Below are positions 60,596 through 64,000 of a stretch of DNA of 64,000 nt, piece after piece. The stretch's first letter is position 1. Every line of letters starts with the position of its first letter. The notes under the pieces are model-generated. The model had not been told where the DNA came from, made no database searches, and was given only the letters and a program-made list of their open reading frames with translations. A program made the translations under genes and the position numbers. This stretch comes from VXRN01 sp963664365 (GTDB lineage: Bacteria > Chloroflexota > Dehalococcoidia > Lucifugimonadales > UBA1123): assembly GCA_963664365.1 (NCBI GenBank), contig OY761144.1, positions 2,976,001 to 3,040,000 on the forward strand, written 5' to 3'.

Positions 60596-61519
60596 ATGAC
60601 CGACGATACATCCACACGACGCGGACGACGCGGATTCTCCCTCTTCGGATTGTTGCTGGTGGCGTTCGGGGCGCTGCTGCTGTTGACCGTCACCGGAGTC
60701 GTCGGGCTGGGCGTCTGGTTCGAGCTTGCGAGATACTGGCCTGCGCTGCTGATACTGATCGGGATCAAGCTGATTCTCGCGCCGCGCGCGCCTCTGGTGG
60801 GCATGGCCGCGGTCAGCCTTGTGATAGTCGCGACCGTCGTAGCCGCGTGGGTCCCGCTATCCGTCGAACGGTCGGATGACACGACGCACATCGCGTACTC
60901 GACTCCGTTGGAGAACACCGAGACGTTCGAGCTTGGCATGGGGTTCGCCGGAGGGCGCGTCTCTCTGAGGTCTGACCCGTCCGGCGACAGGCTTTTCGCC
61001 GTCGATTTCAACAATCGCCCGGCTGAGGTGATTCACGACCGCGCTGGGAGGTCTTCCAAGATATACCTGTCCACCGATGGGTTCTCAATGGACTACTCGA
61101 ACGATGGCGGAGACAGCTACACCTTGACCGGTCTCGCGGACTGGGAGTTGCTGGTGTCGCCGGACGTCGCGCTCGATCTCGACATCAAGGCCGGGGCCGC
61201 CGACCTGGACCTCGATCTGACGCACTTGAACGTGCGCCGGGTTTTCGTCGGGGCCGGAGCGTCGGAGGTTCGTATCCGACTTCCCGAGTCCGGCAGGACG
61301 CGGGTTGAGATCGAGGCCGGAGCCGCGGACATCCAGATAACAGTGCCGCGGGGCGTGGCGGCTCGAATCGATAACGACTCGTTCCTGAACTCCATGAGCA
61401 TAGATTCCACCCGGTTCCCGAAGTCGGACGGCGAATACCGTTCGCCCGACTACTTCACGGCTGAGAACCGCGTGGACATCGAGATCGACGGGGGCGCTTC
61501 CAGCGTAACCATCGGTTAG
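60596..61519 (+). CDS. LiaF-like/toastrack-domain membrane protein
   Basis: This 307-residue protein has AGGGAGG upstream. Four hydrophobic segments (about 15-35, 40-60, 64-85) form a LiaF-type membrane domain, containing LFGLLLVAFGALLLLTVTGV and YWPALLILIGIKLILAPRAP. The extracytoplasmic C-terminal region from about 110 is a beta-rich toastrack-like domain with repeating strands (AGAADLDLDLTHLNVRRVFV, GAGASEVRIRLPESGRTRVE and EAGAADIQITVPRGVAARID). The protein follows PspC by 70 bp and probably forms an envelope-stress sensor with it. Confidence 0.82.
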   Translation: MTDDTSTRRGRRGFSLFGLLLVAFGALLLLTVTGVVGLGVWFELARYWPALLILIGIKLILAPRAPLVGMAAVSLVIVATVVAAWVPLSVERSDDTTHIAYSTPLENTETFELGMGFAGGRVSLRSDPSGDRLFAVDFNNRPAEVIHDRAGRSSKIYLSTDGFSMDYSNDGGDSYTLTGLADWELLVSPDVALDLDIKAGAADLDLDLTHLNVRRVFVGAGASEVRIRLPESGRTRVEIEAGAADIQITVPRGVAARIDNDSFLNSMSIDSTRFPKSDGEYRSPDYFTAENRVDIEIDGGASSVTIG

Positions 61520-61521
61520 CC

Positions 61522-61550
61522 TTGTTTCGACTCCGCCGCCTGCGTACAAT
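61522..61550 (+). promoter_or_regulatory. fabI promoter
   Basis: TTGTTT at 61522-61527 and TACAAT at 61545-61550 are separated by 17 bp. The leader to the TTG start would be about 33 nt. Confidence 0.5.
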
Positions 61551-61589
61551 GCGAACCGTGAACATCGCCAAGATTGCGGGAGGGCAAGT

Positions 61590-62369
61590 TTGTACGCCAT
61601 CGACCTAGAGGGAAAGAACGCCCTCGTCTTCGGAGTAGCCAACCAGCGCAGCATCGCTTGGCACATCGCCCGCGCGCTCGACCAAGCGGGAGCGAGCCTG
61701 ACCCTCTCGTACCTCAACGAGCGAATCGGCTCAAGTGTCGAGAAGATCGGCGGCCAACTGTCGTCGAGTCCCACGCTGATAGAGTGCGACGTCAGCGACG
61801 ACGCGAGCGTGGCGTCGGCGTTCGAGAAGCTGGAGGCTGAGGTCGGCAAGATCGACATAGTGGTCCACTCAATCGCGTTCGCCAACAGGGAAGACCTCGG
61901 AGGCCCGTTCATAGACACTCCCAGGGAGGGGTTTCGCCTCGCGCTGGACATCAGCGCGTACTCGCTGGTGTCGGTCGCCAGGGCCGCCGCGCCGCTCATG
62001 AAAGAGAACGGCGGCAGCATCGTCACGATGACGTTCCAGGCGTCCGGGCGCGTGTTCCCCGGATACAACGTGATGGGCACCGCGAAGGCCGCGCTTGAGA
62101 ACGAGGTGAGGCAGCTTGCCTGGGACCTCGGGCGTGACAACATCCGCATCAACGCGATAAGCGCCGGGCCTGTCGATACGCTTTCGTCGCGCGTGATCAG
62201 CGGATACCGCGACATGAAGCGCGCCCACGCCGACCGCTCTCCGATGGGGCGGAATATAACGCACGACGAGGTCGCCAGCGCCGCCCTGTTCCTGTGCAGC
62301 GATATGTCGTCCGGCATCACCGGAGAGGCGCTGCACGTCGATACCGGCTACAACATCATGGGCATTTGA
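61590..62369 (+). CDS. fabI: Enoyl-[acyl-carrier-protein] reductase, FabI type
   Basis: This 259-residue protein starts with TTG (GGGAGG upstream). It reduces trans-2-enoyl-ACP with NADH in fatty-acid elongation. The dinucleotide motif is NALVFGVANQRSIAWHIARA, the catalytic region GYNVMGTAKAALENEVRQLA (Tyr and Lys, YxxxxxxK), and INAISAGPVDTLSSRVISGY lies later, as in FabI. The earlier Tyr of E. coli FabI (146) is replaced here: the sequence is MTFQASGRVFPGYNVMG, with Phe at that place. The enzyme still has the main catalytic Tyr and Lys. It is monocistronic. Confidence 0.93.
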   Translation: MYAIDLEGKNALVFGVANQRSIAWHIARALDQAGASLTLSYLNERIGSSVEKIGGQLSSSPTLIECDVSDDASVASAFEKLEAEVGKIDIVVHSIAFANREDLGGPFIDTPREGFRLALDISAYSLVSVARAAAPLMKENGGSIVTMTFQASGRVFPGYNVMGTAKAALENEVRQLAWDLGRDNIRINAISAGPVDTLSSRVISGYRDMKRAHADRSPMGRNITHDEVASAALFLCSDMSSGITGEALHVDTGYNIMGI

Positions 62370-62397
62370 GGAAGTAGAGGCGCCTAAAGCCGACAGC

Positions 62398-63699
62398 CTA
62401 AGTCCTCTGAACCGCCGGTACTGGGGAGTCCACTTGGACCCGTTCGCTCGGCTGGGCAATCGGGCCGCGGATCTCGGCCATGAGCCAGCCAACCGCGCCG
62501 ACGGTTATTAGGCCGACGGTCGCGAAGATGGTGACCGCGGTGGCGGGAGTCGTTGCCTCGGCGACGGCGCCAACCATCAGGGCACCGATAGGGCCGGCCC
62601 CAATGGCGAGCGAGATTACTCCGAGCGTTCGGCCCCGCATCTCCTCCCTTGCCGCGATCACAACTATGGTGGACTGCATCGTGCCGAAACCGGCGGTTCC
62701 GAGTCCGAGCAGTACCAGCACCGGCAGAGACACGGCGAACCATCTGGATGCCGCGAATAAGATCAACATCGTCAGCGCGATCAGCGATCCGACGAGATAG
62801 ACCCGTCCGTGATGCCTGATCCGGCGCGCGGACGCGATGAACGCCGACCCGATGATTGCGCCCAACCCGTCGGCCCCCATCAGTATGCCAATGAGTCCAG
62901 GCCCGACACCGATAGTATCTCGCGCTATCACCGGGACCATCTGCATGTAAGGGAACATCAGCAGGTTCATGAGCACGGTTATGATGACGGTCGCCAGGAT
63001 GATGCGGTCGGTTCTGACGTAGGCGAAGCCGTCCATTAGGTTTCTGCTGAAGCTCACCGAGCCGGACACCGGTGTCCGCGCCGGCAGCTTCAATGGCGTG
63101 AGGAAGGCGATTGACAGCGCGTAGAGCGCGATCATGGCGTAGTACCCGCCGGTCACGCCGACAGCGGCGATGAATCCGCCGGCCAGGGCCGGGCCTGCCA
63201 TCCTGCTCGCGTGCATACCCATCGAGTCCAGGGCCATTGCGTTCGTCACTCTCGCCCTGCCGATGAGGTCGAGGACCATGGACCGTCTCGAGGGCATATC
63301 AAAGGCCCATCCGAGTCCGCTGGCGAATACGACCAGGTAGGTGTGCCAGTACTGAACTGTTCCGGAGAGCAGCAGAGTCACCATCACGACTCCGGCGGCC
63401 AGGTTGAGGATCTGCATCGCAATCAGGAGTCGACGACGGTCCACTCGGTCGACCAACACTCCACCGACCGCGCCGAACAGCAGCAGCGGGGCCATCCCGA
63501 AGAATCCGACCAGCGCCACCCTGAACGGTGAACCTGTGATGTCCAACACGAGCCAGATCAGCAGGGTCATCTGCATCCAGCGGCAAATGTACGAGAAGAA
63601 ATTCGCGGGCCAAAGCAACCTGAAACCGCGGTTGCGGAATGCCTCGAACGTCGTCGGAAGCCGGGCGTGGCGTGGCGTGAAGCGTGAAGTAACAGCCAT
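62398..63699 (-). CDS. MFS exporter (EntS-like / MFS_3)
   Basis: This 433-residue protein has 12 hydrophobic segments. The start FRNRGFRLLWPANFFSYICR WMQ and the loop GGVLVDRVDRRRLLIAMQIL (motif A equivalent, about 77-96) are typical of the enterobactin-exporter-like MFS_3 group, as is the GADGLGAIIGSAFIASARRI segment. Such carriers export siderophores or drugs. No siderophore genes are nearby, so the substrate is open. It is convergent with fabI, 28 bp apart. Confidence 0.9.
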   Translation of the reverse strand: MAVTSRFTPRHARLPTTFEAFRNRGFRLLWPANFFSYICRWMQMTLLIWLVLDITGSPFRVALVGFFGMAPLLLFGAVGGVLVDRVDRRRLLIAMQILNLAAGVVMVTLLLSGTVQYWHTYLVVFASGLGWAFDMPSRRSMVLDLIGRARVTNAMALDSMGMHASRMAGPALAGGFIAAVGVTGGYYAMIALYALSIAFLTPLKLPARTPVSGSVSFSRNLMDGFAYVRTDRIILATVIITVLMNLLMFPYMQMVPVIARDTIGVGPGLIGILMGADGLGAIIGSAFIASARRIRHHGRVYLVGSLIALTMLILFAASRWFAVSLPVLVLLGLGTAGFGTMQSTIVVIAAREEMRGRTLGVISLAIGAGPIGALMVGAVAEATTPATAVTIFATVGLITVGAVGWLMAEIRGPIAQPSERVQVDSPVPAVQRT

Positions 63700-63709
63700 G
63701 AATCACCAA

Positions 63710-64000
63710 TCACTAATTCTAGCGCGCCAGTGGCGTCCAGGAAAGGGTGGGAGGGGTCCCAATTCCGCCACCAAGCGATTGTATTGCGGCGTCGACGGGT
63801 GCGGGCGCAATACGATGCGCTCCTACGGATGTCCGGGTATTAGGTGGTAGCTTTCGGTCAGGGGACAGAATCGTACGGGATGTTCGTGGTTGATATGGCT
63901 TGTATCAAGTTAGTTGAAGTGAACGGTTTCTGCGCTGGAAAAGTTTTTTGAAATGCCTGCCGCAGCTGCCGCACCTGCCGCGGTCAAAGCTAAGGGAGAA
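63710..64000 (-). repeat. 9-bp-periodic repeat element, copy 4 (cut by window end)
   Basis: The gene-free end of the window carries the same signals as the other copies in copy-3 orientation: TTGTATCAAGTTAGTTGAAG (63899-63918), GGAAAAGTTTTTTGAAATG (about 63938-63956), then CTGCCGCAG, CTGCCGCAC and CTGCCGCGG at 9-bp spacing (63957-63983) and CAAAGCTAAGGGAGAA at the end. Upstream (63700-63880) lie GC-rich, repeat-like words (GTGGGAGGGGTCCC, GGCGCAATACGATGCG region), with no gene supported. Confidence 0.6.

Noticed and set aside
61085..62320. 411-residue minus-strand frame over the toastrack protein and fabI
   Set aside because: It crosses two well-supported genes in antisense and has no recognisable domain.

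Overview
The window is about 64 kb of high-GC bacterial chromosome, dense in genes and unusually rich in dispersed non-coding repeats. The housekeeping genes (coaBC/coaX, cysS-ispF-ispD, mfd, thrC, ubiE/menG, nnr, acpS, malate synthase, fabI) show that this is a chromosome, not a plasmid or phage. Lipoproteins with long Thr/Pro-rich linkers, a reductive-dehalogenase-like Fe-S protein without an export signal, an F420/FMN luciferase-like oxidoreductase, a solitary LarB and OFA-type MFS transporters together suggest Chloroflexota, probably a Dehalococcoidia/SAR202-like lineage. That assignment is inference from gene style; there is no rRNA to test it.

Layout. 0-3.2 kb: CoA genes, an orphan ABC ATPase, a DUF2442 protein and a retropepsin-like pair. 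3.9-7.5 kb: a repeat-domain lipoprotein, an unassigned AT-richer gene with a nucleoside-deoxyribosyltransferase/TIR-like C-terminus, and the first copy of a novel 9-bp-periodic repeat element. 7.7-17.2 kb: E1-like plus rhodanese sulfur-transfer pair, tRNA-Thr, isoprenoid/cysS operon, VapBC with a visible operator, mfd and a zincin. 17.3-21.8 kb: a repeat-packed accessory region holding an orphan terminase pair and a decayed membrane gene. 21.9-25.4 kb: a compact three-gene cassette (membrane sulfatase-like protein, small YIDPG membrane protein, kinase-like/methyltransferase fusion). 25.6-34.7 kb: SSS symporter, two tandem HtrA-like lipoproteins, a solitary HicB and an MMPL transporter.

34.7-44.3 kb is bracketed by two apparently identical, inverted IS630-family elements. 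Between them lie thrC, a NifU-C-like protein, an EcoRI-like restriction-modification pair, ubiE and nnr. 44.3-50.2 kb: acpS, gene relics, and a minus-strand run of DUF4178, DUF350, reductive-dehalogenase-like protein, MFS and cupin. 50.2-50.6 kb: a tRNA-Gln/Glu/Glu cluster with a strong promoter enclosed by a 17-bp inverted repeat. 51-56 kb: larB, a small membrane protein, malate synthase and a CPA2 antiporter. 56-59.7 kb: a catabolic-looking operon (HAD dehalogenase, FAD oxidase, LLM oxidoreductase, MBL hydrolase), divergent from the antiporter across a perfect 13-bp inverted repeat. 59.8-64 kb: PspC/LiaF-like envelope-stress genes, fabI, an MFS exporter and a fourth copy of the repeat element.

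The best candidates for something undescribed are the 9-bp-periodic repeat family, whose heptamer differs from copy to copy; the sulfatase/YIDPG/kinase-like-methyltransferase cassette; the deoxyribosyltransferase-like protein; the reductive-dehalogenase-like/MFS/cupin operon; and the orphan terminase pair. The EcoRI-like enzyme keeps the recognition-loop residues of EcoRI, so its specificity (GAATTC) can be predicted.
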